A stretch of 7,929 nucleotides of DNA from contig PCVQ01000007.1 in NCBI GenBank assembly GCA_002796025.1, positions 13,841 to 21,769 of the forward strand. The letters run 5' to 3'. The notes beneath the pieces were generated by a model. That model saw only the letters and a program-made list of their open reading frames with translations, had not been told where the DNA came from and did no database searches. Position numbers and translations under genes: made by a program. Source of the stretch: Candidatus Peregrinibacteria bacterium CG11_big_fil_rev_8_21_14_0_20_46_8 (GTDB taxonomy: Bacteria; Patescibacteriota; Gracilibacteria; UBA1369; UM-FILTER-53-11). Below are positions 1-5,556 of this stretch, one piece after another (position 1 is the stretch's first letter; the number at the start of each line of letters is the position of its first letter).

Positions 1-327
1 ACCGCCGATATTCCCCGGATTAATCCGAATCTTATCCACACCCTGCGCTATTGCCGCCAATGCCAAACGATAATCAAAGTGAATGTCGGCCACGAGCGGC
101 ATATCGATCTGCTTTTTAATGCGGGACAAATTTTCCGCGGCCTCAAAGTTCGGCACCGCAACACGCACAATATCGCACCCTTCCTCCTGCAGCGCACGGC
201 ACTGCTGTACCACTGCATCAATATCTTCGGTACGCACCGAACACATCGACTGCATCAAGACAGGGGCTTCAGAACCGCACACGCGGTCACCAATCTTCAC
301 CGAACGAGTTGTCCGACGCTTTATCAT
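1..327 (-). CDS. ispG: 4-hydroxy-3-methylbut-2-enyl diphosphate synthase (IspG/GcpE), N-terminal part, cut by window edge
   Basis: IspG is the Fe-S enzyme that converts 2-C-methyl-D-erythritol 2,4-cyclodiphosphate to HMBPP, the penultimate step of the cytosolic MEP isoprenoid pathway. The visible 109 residues belong to its TIM-barrel domain. Seen directly: MQSM near residue 25-28, EEGCDIVRVAVP at 48-59, PLVADIHFDYRLAL at 77-90 and the family signature DKIRINPGNIG at 98-108. The ATG at 327 gives the expected N-terminus (MIKRRTTRSVKIG) and no in-frame ATG lies just upstream. The C-terminal domain with the 4Fe-4S cysteines lies outside the window, so completeness cannot be judged. The gene diverges from the 531-residue gene. 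No Shine-Dalgarno motif precedes the start; a possible promoter places the transcript start at the ATG. Family assignment is very secure. Confidence 0.97.
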   Translation of the reverse strand, partial: MIKRRTTRSVKIGDRVCGSEAPVLMQSMCSVRTEDIDAVVQQCRALQEEGCDIVRVAVPNFEAAENLSRIKKQIDMPLVADIHFDYRLALAAIAQGVDKIRINPGNIGG

Positions 328-334
328 CAGACAT

Positions 335-363
335 ACTCTACGTCGACTTCTTTTGACATACAA
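335..363 (-). promoter_or_regulatory. Possible sigma70-type promoter of ispG, nearly leaderless
   Basis: On the minus strand, TTGTAT (363-358) is followed after exactly 17 nt by TAGAGT (340-335), which matches TATAAT at 4 of 6 positions. Seven bases separate it from the ATG at 327, so transcription would start at or next to the start codon. The -35 is weak (3 of 6). Its first transcribed-strand bases overlap the -35 of the opposite promoter at position 358. Prediction by eye only. Confidence 0.4.
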
Positions 364-381
364 GCCAAAAAGGCTAATAAT
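353..381 (+). promoter_or_regulatory. Sigma70-type promoter of the 531-residue gene, consensus -35
   Basis: A perfect TTGACA lies at 353-358, then 17 nt, then AATAAT at 376-381 (5 of 6 to TATAAT). An alternative -10 reading is TAATAA at 375-380. The ATG of the downstream gene starts at 390, eight bases after the -10, so the messenger would have no leader or one of only a base or two. There is no Shine-Dalgarno sequence and no room for one. The -35 overlaps by one base the proposed -35 of the ispG promoter on the other strand. Confidence 0.7.
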
Positions 382-389
382 CTACCACT

Positions 390-1985
390 ATGACGACCCG
401 TCAAACCACCATTGAACAAGCAAAATTTCCCGAAATTACAACTATAGTAGATGAGATTATGCTAGAAGGTTGTAACCTCAAAAATGCCGACGAATTCTGC
501 GAAGCCTTGGCGTATAAACTTGGGCCTTATTTCTGTTTAGAGTCGGGGATTGGATCCCATGAAATAGAAATTATTCTCAGTGCACTTATCGCGGTCGAGG
601 CATTGCACGAACAAGACCGGGATCACTTCGCGTCCCGATTGCAATTTGCAATGTGGAATCACTATATAGCTTCGAGAAAAGAGCCCCAAAAGCCGACAAA
701 TATTGCATTGGAATTAGAGCGCATGCTATGTGAAACCGTTGCAAATGGAATGGATCTCTCAAAAATCAGCCAACAAATTAAAACCCGTAAAGCGATATAC
801 CGAGAAACTCTTCATACACTAAAGAAGTCCGGCGAACTTTCTCAAGAACTATATAACGATCTTATCAATCATATTGCTTGTAGTGTTCCAATGGAGGGAG
901 AAGATATGCTCAGAGTATATATTCAACACTGCCAACAATCAGATCCGCTCCCGGGCTGCTCTGAAAAGTATGTTCGCGCCATGGCGGTTCCAAATCCGGA
1001 CCGTGAGCACTTTATAGCTGCGATGGCAGAGCGCATGAGTCACTGGATTCTGTTTAATAAAGAGCGCTTGGGCGCAGCTCCAGAAGAGAATGATCCAGAC
1101 AAAATTCTGCGCAAAGTTGCAGATCAATGGGACGCAGAAAGAACTCGCCCTATTGAGGCTGTACGCAATGAGACGCGCAGTGAATCCCTCAAACAACAAG
1201 CCTTAGCAAAGCCTGCAGAATTATTTGGCATACCGGTCGAACAACTAGAAGAGGTACTCACGCAAGCAGCCCGGCAAACGTTTAGCATGGCAAAAAACCA
1301 AATTCCAGACCAAATCATAATCCAGGTATTAGAACTCTCGACCTCACAATTGGCAGCATTTGCTCAAAAGCATGGAAGTACAATGAATTTGCGGAAAGCA
1401 AAGAGACTGCTCTCACTTCTTGTAGAAAAAGGCATCCTTCCCGAAGATGCAGAACGCGATTATCAAGATTCAATTCGGGAAATTTATGTAGAAATCCGCA
1501 CCCAAACAGATCCGCAACTATCCATACGCGAAGAGTATCGCGACTTCATTGTCAAAGAAATCTGCAAAGGAAAAACCGGACAGCAGATTCTCACAGCACT
1601 TGCAGGAAAGACGCACGGCTACAGACGAAACGCTCAAAGATTATGGGGCAATAAAGGCGATCTAGAAGATATTGCATATGCATATATCGACGAATCTTAT
1701 ACAGGCAGCCAAGAATTAGCAGAGACACTTTGCGATCCCGAAAAATTCATCGCTGATCTTACAGATGAAATTCAAACGCATATCTTTTATGGAAATACAC
1801 AAACAATGTGCGAAGAATTGGCGCGTGAGCACGGCCAACTTTTACAGCACTACAAAAACTACATCATAAATACATTTTGGAACGGGCATGTACCGTATCC
1901 AGCAGAAACCCCAATCGATTTAGCGCGCCTCATCGCACTATTGGCTTGGCAACTGAGAGTTGTCGATGACAATCCGCCCGCCTAA
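390..1985 (+). CDS. Uncharacterised 531-residue helical repeat protein
   Basis: I do not recognise this family. The product is soluble by composition: no signal peptide, no membrane segment, many charged residues and long predicted helices. At least four stretches share a layout of a helix with A-x-x-(H)G or similar, a basic patch, a second helix of type A-x-x-L-x-x-L, and a turn G-x-(L/I/V)-(P) followed by acidic residues: about 114-160 (LHTLKKSGELSQE), 309-362 (FAQKHG... LLVEKGILPED), 390-436 (LAGKTHGYRRNAQRLW...KGDLED) and 464-515 (LAREHG... WNGHVPYPAE). Copies 2-3 and 3-4 are spaced about 75-80 residues apart, suggesting tandem helical repeats or repeated helix-turn-helix-like units. Nucleic-acid or protein binding is possible but only inferred. 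It has its own promoter with a consensus -35, and the ATG at 390 fits that promoter. It converges on the CcdA-like gene with only 6 bases between stops. No sign of a frameshift. Confidence 0.85.
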   Translation: MTTRQTTIEQAKFPEITTIVDEIMLEGCNLKNADEFCEALAYKLGPYFCLESGIGSHEIEIILSALIAVEALHEQDRDHFASRLQFAMWNHYIASRKEPQKPTNIALELERMLCETVANGMDLSKISQQIKTRKAIYRETLHTLKKSGELSQELYNDLINHIACSVPMEGEDMLRVYIQHCQQSDPLPGCSEKYVRAMAVPNPDREHFIAAMAERMSHWILFNKERLGAAPEENDPDKILRKVADQWDAERTRPIEAVRNETRSESLKQQALAKPAELFGIPVEQLEEVLTQAARQTFSMAKNQIPDQIIIQVLELSTSQLAAFAQKHGSTMNLRKAKRLLSLLVEKGILPEDAERDYQDSIREIYVEIRTQTDPQLSIREEYRDFIVKEICKGKTGQQILTALAGKTHGYRRNAQRLWGNKGDLEDIAYAYIDESYTGSQELAETLCDPEKFIADLTDEIQTHIFYGNTQTMCEELAREHGQLLQHYKNYIINTFWNGHVPYPAETPIDLARLIALLAWQLRVVDDNPPA

Positions 1986-1991
1986 AACTCA

Positions 1992-2684
1992 TCACAACAA
2001 AATAAAGGCTACCATCCAGCCGGCAAGCGTCAGCAGGAGCAGACCGGTCAAAAGGCGTGTGTAAGGCTTATAGCGCTGCACCAATTTTTTGAGTTTTGCA
2101 CTCGAAAATCCACGGTAAAACAAGACAAGCACAACAATAAGCGGTGCAATAAAAATTAAATTGTACAGCAGCAGCAGTACAACATTCGAAAGCGTTACGC
2201 CCGAAAATGACATCAATGTTAAGACGGCAAGATATACTGCACCGGTACACGGCAACTCGACGAGCGCAACAAAGACTCCCAATCCAAATGTAAACGCGTA
2301 GTTATCCAGCATTTTTTCGGAAGCATTTTTAATCATGCGCGAATAGCGGGGCGGAATTTCTACAAACGAAGTCTTGCCGGGCGCAAAAAATTCTTTAAGT
2401 TCAAAAATACCGAATATTCCGACAACCGCGGCAATTGCCAAATATGCATTAACAGAAAAGTTTCTGAGAGACTGAATAACCGGCAACAAAAGAAGCCCGG
2501 CCAATAAATAGGTAAGGAATACTGCAGCGAGATAGACTAAACCATGCAGCAGCAATGCATGTGCACGCTTGTTTGTTTTTACAAGATAGGCCAGCAGAAA
2601 AATCATCACTCCGATTGCACATGGATTAATACTATCGATAACAGCTGCACCGATAAGCACAAAAATGTTTAGATTTGTTTCCAT
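1992..2684 (-). CDS. CcdA/DsbD-family transmembrane thiol-electron transporter
   Basis: A 230-residue integral membrane protein with about six membrane segments (roughly 7-33, 43-69, 79-95, 129-157, 163-189, 209-230). The two family cysteines are present in their usual settings: DSINPCAIG (Cys22) in segment 1 and ELPCTGAVYLAVL (Cys146) in segment 4. In known CcdA/DsbD proteins this pair carries reducing equivalents from cytoplasmic thioredoxin across the membrane to extracytoplasmic thiol proteins. The cytoplasmic-type loop at about 97-127 is basic and longer than in minimal CcdA. It is the last gene of a three-gene minus-strand operon, 12 bases after the stop of the His/Cys-rich gene. No thioredoxin-fold partner lies in the window, so the acceptor may be one of the two upstream proteins (inference). 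No Shine-Dalgarno precedes the ATG. The family is clear; the exact subfamily is not. Confidence 0.88.
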   Translation of the reverse strand: METNLNIFVLIGAAVIDSINPCAIGVMIFLLAYLVKTNKRAHALLLHGLVYLAAVFLTYLLAGLLLLPVIQSLRNFSVNAYLAIAAVVGIFGIFELKEFFAPGKTSFVEIPPRYSRMIKNASEKMLDNYAFTFGLGVFVALVELPCTGAVYLAVLTLMSFSGVTLSNVVLLLLYNLIFIAPLIVVLVLFYRGFSSAKLKKLVQRYKPYTRLLTGLLLLTLAGWMVAFILL

Positions 2685-2696
2685 GAAAGCGGTGAT

Positions 2697-3185
2697 TTAT
2701 TTTTTAAATTGAATAGTGATGTCATCGCCATCTCTCCATTCGTAGGCCAAATTTTCTTCACGGCCATTTACGGTAATAAGAATTTGAACATCTGCGGTAC
2801 CGCAAAATTTTTGAGGAGTGAGTTCAAACGTTTGCAGCACATTTTCCATACTCAAACGCACATCGGATTTTTGTTCTTTGGTTAGCACATCCAGCTCAAT
2901 CTTGTCGTGAAAGTGCAGAAAATTCTTTTCTTTATGCGTATGCACGCTTTGCAGCGGGCCGGTTTCGCGCGGAAGTACATATGCCGTATCGCACAGATCA
3001 AAATCTATATCGGCATGAATGTGCACGGTTTTATAACAAACCTCTTCGCTGCATACCACAATACCTTCTTGTGCATCGCCCGCCCGGTATTGCACAATGC
3101 TGTAATACACAAGCGCGCCGGCTGCCAGTAGCGCAACAGCCCATGCAATATATCTAATATATTTTTTTATTTGTTTTTGAGCCAT
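2697..3185 (-). CDS. Membrane-anchored His/Cys-rich extracytoplasmic protein, possible metal binding
   Basis: A 162-residue protein: short basic N-terminus, one membrane segment (about 12-31), then a globular domain predicted outside the cytoplasm. The domain contains CSEEVC (Cys45, Cys50), HIHADIDFDLC (His55, His57, Cys65), HTHKEKNFLHFH (His82, His84, His91, His93), Cys128, and a C-terminal strand-rich end with ITVNG (137-141) and DGDDITIQF (152-160). The paired HxH motifs suggest metal coordination. From memory, the order HxH, HTH, LHxH, VNG, DGD resembles uncharacterised anchored domains found near thiol-redox genes in other bacteria and archaea; that needs a search. The start is the ATG at 3185; a TTG at 3203 would only add six residues overlapping the upstream gene. 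It sits between the CxxC membrane protein (11-base gap) and the CcdA-like gene (12-base gap), so it is a likely client or partner of the electron transporter (inference). Confidence 0.8.
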   Translation of the reverse strand: MAQKQIKKYIRYIAWAVALLAAGALVYYSIVQYRAGDAQEGIVVCSEEVCYKTVHIHADIDFDLCDTAYVLPRETGPLQSVHTHKEKNFLHFHDKIELDVLTKEQKSDVRLSMENVLQTFELTPQKFCGTADVQILITVNGREENLAYEWRDGDDITIQFKK

Positions 3186-3196
3186 ACAGTAAATAA

Positions 3197-3640
3197 CTAA
3201 CAAAAGTCGCAGCGCTCCGGATGCTTATCTTTCGCCTCACGGGCCAGGCGGAAAATTCCAAAATATTGGATAACCACACCGAGCGCGAGTAGCCATAAAA
3301 TAATATGCGGGATGAACTGACCTTCAATTTGAGCATTTTTGAATGTAACAATAATCAAAACTATAGCCGCCAAACTTGCAGCAATCTGTAAAATTCGGGC
3401 CACGACAAATGGGCGCAATTTTATAGAAAGACGACGAAAATTTATATTTTGATGCAGGCCAAGCGTTCCTAGTGCGAGAAAAGTAAGCACTCCGTACGAA
3501 AGCTGCAAAAGAGCCCCATCCCCATGCAGATAACCGGGCAAAAGTATCCCGATAATCGCAAGTAAGATGAGTATGCTGAGATATTTTTTACGCAAGAGTG
3601 GAAAAATATCGAAAGCTGTCTTGGAAGATTTATTTTTCAT
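3197..3640 (-). CDS. Uncharacterised four-helix membrane protein ending in CxxC
   Basis: I do not recognise the family. The 147-residue product has four hydrophobic segments (about 20-36, 46-62, 79-99, 108-129). The basic N-terminus, the basic loop at 69-77 (RRLSIKLR) and the basic tail (RLAREAKDKHPER) all point to the cytoplasm by the positive-inside rule. Its last four residues are CDFC (144-147), a CxxC pair at the extreme C-terminus predicted on the cytoplasmic side, followed directly by the TAG stop. It leads the operon with the His/Cys-rich protein and the CcdA-like transporter. This supports a shared redox or metal-handling role, but the function is unproven. The ATG at 3640 coincides with the start point expected from an extended -10 promoter, implying a leaderless message. 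Gene reality is well supported by the membrane pattern, promoter and operon spacing. Confidence 0.8.
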   Translation of the reverse strand: MKNKSSKTAFDIFPLLRKKYLSILILLAIIGILLPGYLHGDGALLQLSYGVLTFLALGTLGLHQNINFRRLSIKLRPFVVARILQIAASLAAIVLIIVTFKNAQIEGQFIPHIILWLLALGVVIQYFGIFRLAREAKDKHPERCDFC

Positions 3641-3646
3641 TTATTT

Positions 3647-3675
3647 ATTGTACCACAAAAGGGCAAAATGGCCAA
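3647..3675 (-). promoter_or_regulatory. Extended -10 promoter of the CcdA-type operon, leaderless
   Basis: On the minus strand: TTGGCC (3675-3670, 4 of 6 to TTGACA), 17 nt, then TACAAT (3652-3647, 5 of 6). The -10 is preceded by TGG, an extended -10 (TGn) signature. Six bases then separate it from the A of the ATG at 3640, the usual distance to a transcription start, so the message probably begins at the start codon. Confidence 0.65.
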
Positions 3676-3692
3676 TATGCAGGCCGGCGGTG

Positions 3693-3712
3693 GCTTTCTC
3701 ACTAGCTTTCTC
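3693..3712 (+). repeat. Short direct repeat GCTTTCTC in the infC upstream region
   Basis: GCTTTCTC occurs at 3693-3700 and again at 3705-3712, 12 bases apart, in the 131-base gap between the CxxC membrane protein and infC. The gap also holds a small potential hairpin CCTT-GACT-AAGG (3712-3723) and GGCC words at 3670-3673, 3682-3685 and 3722-3725. These could be part of a regulatory leader or chance; the repeat itself is certain, its role is not. Confidence 0.35.
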
Positions 3713-3713
3713 C

Positions 3714-3742
3714 TTGACTAAGGCCAAAACACCTGCAAAAAT
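3714..3742 (+). promoter_or_regulatory. Tentative promoter for infC-rpmI-rplT
   Basis: TTGACT at 3714-3719 matches the -35 consensus at 5 of 6 positions. At 17-nt spacing the -10 would be AAAAAT (3737-3742, 4 of 6); AATACT (3740-3745) is an alternative at 20-nt spacing. Either would give a leader of about 20 nt before the ATC start. Other weak -10-like words (TACACT 3751-3756, TAATCT 3757-3762) are closer to the start but lack a -35. Confidence 0.35.
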
Positions 3743-3771
3743 ACTCCAGCTACACTTAATCTATCTGATTT

Positions 3772-4278
3772 ATCGCTAAGTATTTCCGCCGCAATGAACG
3801 TATCCGCGCTCCTACTGTTAGGCTCATCAACGAGCAAGAAGAGCAGCTAGGCATCGTAGCCATCGAAAAAGCACTAGAGATGGCAAAAACAGCGGATCTC
3901 GACCTGGTCGAAGTAGCACCCACTGCCAAACCACCGGTCTGTAAGATCATGGACTTCGGTAAGTTCCTTTATAAGCAGAAAAAGCTCGACGCTAAGCAGA
4001 AAAAGGCAAGTAAAGCACGGGAAGTGAAGGGCATACGGTTGAGTATGCGAACCGACACCGGTGATCTCAAGATTAAAGCAAATAAGGCAATTGAGTTTCT
4101 CAAGGATAAAAATCCAGTTAAAGTTTCTATGATTATGAAAGGCCGCGAGATGGCTCACCAAGATCTCGGCCACGAGAAGATGCAAGAGTTTGCTAAGATG
4201 CTCACCGAGCATGGTGAGATAGAAATGAATCCGAAGCGACAAGGACACACCCTTACTATGATGTTTAAACCTAAATAA
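3772..4278 (+). CDS. infC: Translation initiation factor IF-3, ATC start codon
   Basis: IF-3 binds the 30S subunit, prevents premature 50S joining and checks the start codon and initiator tRNA. The 168-residue product is full length for the family. The N-domain runs from YFRRNERIR (4-12) through VRLINE (16-21), LDLVEVAP (43-50) and the signature KPPVCKIMDFGKF (53-65). A Lys-rich linker helix follows, then the C-domain with GDLKIK, KGREMAHQDLG (123-133) and the C-terminal MMFKPK. An in-frame TGA lies at 3766-3768, and only TTT and ATC codons stand between it and AKYFRRNERIR. The only in-frame ATG near the 5' end (3880) would remove about 36 conserved residues. The start is therefore ATC at 3772. 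Rare AUU/AUC/AUA starts are a known feature of infC and let IF-3 repress its own translation. No Shine-Dalgarno is visible. rpmI follows after 2 bases. Confidence 0.95.
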   Translation: MAKYFRRNERIRAPTVRLINEQEEQLGIVAIEKALEMAKTADLDLVEVAPTAKPPVCKIMDFGKFLYKQKKLDAKQKKASKAREVKGIRLSMRTDTGDLKIKANKAIEFLKDKNPVKVSMIMKGREMAHQDLGHEKMQEFAKMLTEHGEIEMNPKRQGHTLTMMFKPK

Positions 4279-4280
4279 TT

Positions 4281-4475
4281 ATGAAGCAAAAATCACATAG
4301 CGGAGCAAAGAAGCGTATAAAAGTAACCGGAACCGGGAAGTTTCGCTTTCAAAAGGCGCACAAAAGCCATCTCATGGCACATAAAAGCAAGCGCGCCAAA
4401 AAACTAAATAAGTCCGGCCAAGCCGTAAATGCTGCAGATAAGCGCAATATGGCTCGGCTCTTACCAAATTATTAG
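4281..4475 (+). CDS. rpmI: 50S ribosomal protein L35
   Basis: L35 is a small basic protein of the large subunit. The 64-residue length is typical. Family features visible: KSHSGAKKRIKVTGTGKF near the N-terminus, KAHKSHLMAHKS in the middle, and the C-terminal ADKRNMARLLPNY, corresponding to the usual K-R-x-x-x-L-P-Y ending. The N-terminus is slightly shorter than the common MPKMKT form. It lies between infC and rplT, the conserved bacterial order, and the ATG follows the infC stop by 2 bases, suggesting translational coupling. No Shine-Dalgarno is present. Confidence 0.97.
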   Translation: MKQKSHSGAKKRIKVTGTGKFRFQKAHKSHLMAHKSKRAKKLNKSGQAVNAADKRNMARLLPNY

Positions 4476-4493
4476 TCTTTTTACCCCACTACT

Positions 4494-4838
4494 ATGCGAG
4501 TTAAAGGAGGAGTAACAACCCGTCGACGCCACAAAAAGGTCCTCAAACGTACAAAAGGATACCGTGACGGCCGTAAAAATCAGTATCGTGTGGCTAAGCA
4601 AGCCCTTATGAAGGCGGATTCGTATGCCTTTGTAAGCCGCAAAATACGAAAACGAGATTTCCGCTCTCTTTGGATCACACGTTTGAATGCTGCACTGCAA
4701 CCATTCGAGATTCAGTACAGCCGCTTTATCTATGCCGCAAGCCGCAAGCGTGTTCTCATCAACCGCAAAATGCTCTCCGAGCTTGCGATTACCGAGCCAA
4801 AAGCATTTGAGGAGGTGGTGAAGTTTGTGAAGGCTTAG
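4494..4838 (+). CDS. rplT: 50S ribosomal protein L20
   Basis: L20 binds 23S rRNA early in large-subunit assembly and in many bacteria represses its own operon. The 114-residue product shows the family blocks: MRVKGGVTTRRRHKKVLK (1-18), KGYR (21-24), YRVAKQALMKA (31-41), RKRDFRSLWITRLNAA (52-67), YSRFIYA (75-81) and INRKMLSELAI (89-99). The ATG at 4494 is 18 bases after the rpmI stop, and the intervening TCTTTTTACCCC stretch has no Shine-Dalgarno. By contrast, perfect AGGAGG words occur inside the gene (4505-4510 and 4810-4815), where they simply encode Lys-Gly-Gly and Glu-Glu-Val. A terminator follows about 15 bases after the TAG stop. Confidence 0.97.
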   Translation: MRVKGGVTTRRRHKKVLKRTKGYRDGRKNQYRVAKQALMKADSYAFVSRKIRKRDFRSLWITRLNAALQPFEIQYSRFIYAASRKRVLINRKMLSELAITEPKAFEEVVKFVKA

Positions 4839-4853
4839 GCTAAAAAATAAATA

Positions 4854-4879
4854 CCCCTATCGATCGATGGGGGCATTTT
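4854..4879. terminator. Bidirectional rho-independent terminator between rplT and the cyclophilin gene
   Basis: An 8-bp stem CCCCTATC / GATGGGGG (4854-4861 with 4866-4873, one G-U pair) closes a GATC tetraloop. On the plus strand it is followed by CATTTTCGTTT, a broken U-tract. On the minus strand, read from the cyclophilin gene, it is followed by TATTTATTTTTT, a stronger U-tract. It therefore probably ends both convergent transcripts, and should work better for the minus strand. Confidence 0.85.
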
Positions 4880-4904
4880 CGTTTAACTATAATTTTGTCA
4901 CTTT

Positions 4905-5525
4905 CTACAAAGTACTAATCTCAACCTTTTCCATAATAACCGGCTCAATTGGCTTATCGTTACCGTCGCGTTTTGAATTTACGATAGCATCGACAACCTC
5001 AAGACCTTCATACACCTGACCAAAAACTGCGTGCCTGCCATCCAAGAATGGCGTGCCTTGTGGATTCTGAACAATAAAAAACTGGCTTGTTCCGGTATTC
5101 GGACCACGGTTTGCCATAGATAAACTCCCGCGCAAATGCGTAAGCTCATCAGAAAATTCGTCGAGCAACACCTCGTTATTCCAGGTTTCGCCGCCGGTGC
5201 CGTTACCGTCTGGATCGCCACCCTGAATCATAAAGTTGGGAATTACGCGGTGAAAAGTAAGACCGTCATAAAATCCTTTCTTAGCCAGTTCGGTAAAATT
5301 TTCAACAGTCTTTGGCGCCTGCTCTGCAAAGAAACGGATCTTAATTACACCTTTATTTGTAGTCATAGTGGCGATCGTATCGCCAGACTTTGGCGCCGCC
5401 GCTTGATGTGAAAATTTGTCTTCCATAGATGGGGTTGGGTTATTGTCTACAGGAGGCGCCTCCGGAGCGGCACCGCATGCGGTAAGAAGTAAAAGAGTAG
5501 CTGCTGCAAATGCAATCTTTTTCAT
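4905..5525 (-). CDS. Lipoprotein cyclophilin-type peptidyl-prolyl cis-trans isomerase
   Basis: It catalyses cis-trans isomerisation of X-Pro bonds, here on the outer face of the membrane. The 206-residue precursor has a lipoprotein signal peptide (basic MKK, hydrophobic 4-14, lipobox LLTAC with Cys17), a Pro/Ala-rich linker (about 18-50), then a complete cyclophilin domain (about 51-206). Visible active-site motifs: FHRVIPNFMIQGGDP (91-105, catalytic Arg93, Gln101), NTGTSQFFIV (143-152) and FLDGRHAVFG (160-169). The cyclosporin-contact Trp of human CypA is Phe160 here, as in many bacterial cyclophilins, predicting weak drug sensitivity. A TATTAT -10 at 5557-5552 would give a leader of about 20 nt without a Shine-Dalgarno; the leader carries a tandem AACCTAACCT. 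It diverges from the MurF-like gene and converges on rplT at the shared terminator. Confidence 0.95.
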   Translation of the reverse strand: MKKIAFAAATLLLLTACGAAPEAPPVDNNPTPSMEDKFSHQAAAPKSGDTIATMTTNKGVIKIRFFAEQAPKTVENFTELAKKGFYDGLTFHRVIPNFMIQGGDPDGNGTGGETWNNEVLLDEFSDELTHLRGSLSMANRGPNTGTSQFFIVQNPQGTPFLDGRHAVFGQVYEGLEVVDAIVNSKRDGNDKPIEPVIMEKVEISTL

Positions 5526-5550
5526 AAGTAGGTTAGGTTAAAAGCCCATG

Positions 5551-5556
5551 TATAAT
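5551..5556 (+). promoter_or_regulatory. Consensus -10 element of the murF-like operon, leaderless GTG start
   Basis: A perfect TATAAT at 5551-5556 is followed by six bases and then GTG at 5563, in frame with the Mur ligase. Transcription would begin at that GTG. No good -35 is seen (TAGGTT at 5529-5534 is the nearest, 16-nt spacing). The element almost coincides with the minus-strand TATTAT at 5557-5552. Confidence 0.6.

Noticed and set aside
79..415. Two overlapping plus-strand open frames opposite ispG
   Set aside because: They are antisense to a clearly conserved IspG N-terminus and show composition of a shadow frame (Thr/His/Arg-rich, no domain).
3186..3203. TTG start (3203) for the His/Cys-rich protein
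   Set aside because: It overlaps the upstream gene's stop and adds six residues ahead of a natural MAQKQIKKYIRY membrane-anchor start at 3185.
3567..3779. Plus-strand 70-residue open frame before infC
   Set aside because: It starts antisense to the CxxC membrane protein, crosses that gene's promoter and ends inside infC in another frame; no recognisable feature.
3880..3882. ATG as infC start
   Set aside because: It would delete the conserved first 36 residues including NERIR and VRLINE; the reading frame upstream is clearly IF-3 back to ATC 3772.
3874..4248. Minus-strand 124-residue open frame opposite infC
   Set aside because: Entirely antisense to a conserved IF-3 coding region; no start context or family resemblance.
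4503..4513. AAAGGAGG inside rplT as a ribosome-binding site for a later start
   Set aside because: No start codon at suitable distance downstream, and starting later would remove the conserved L20 N-terminus.
5526..5543. Tandem AACCTAACCT as an operator or repeat element
   Set aside because: Two copies of a 5-base word in a short leader are easily chance; no symmetry or further copies seen.
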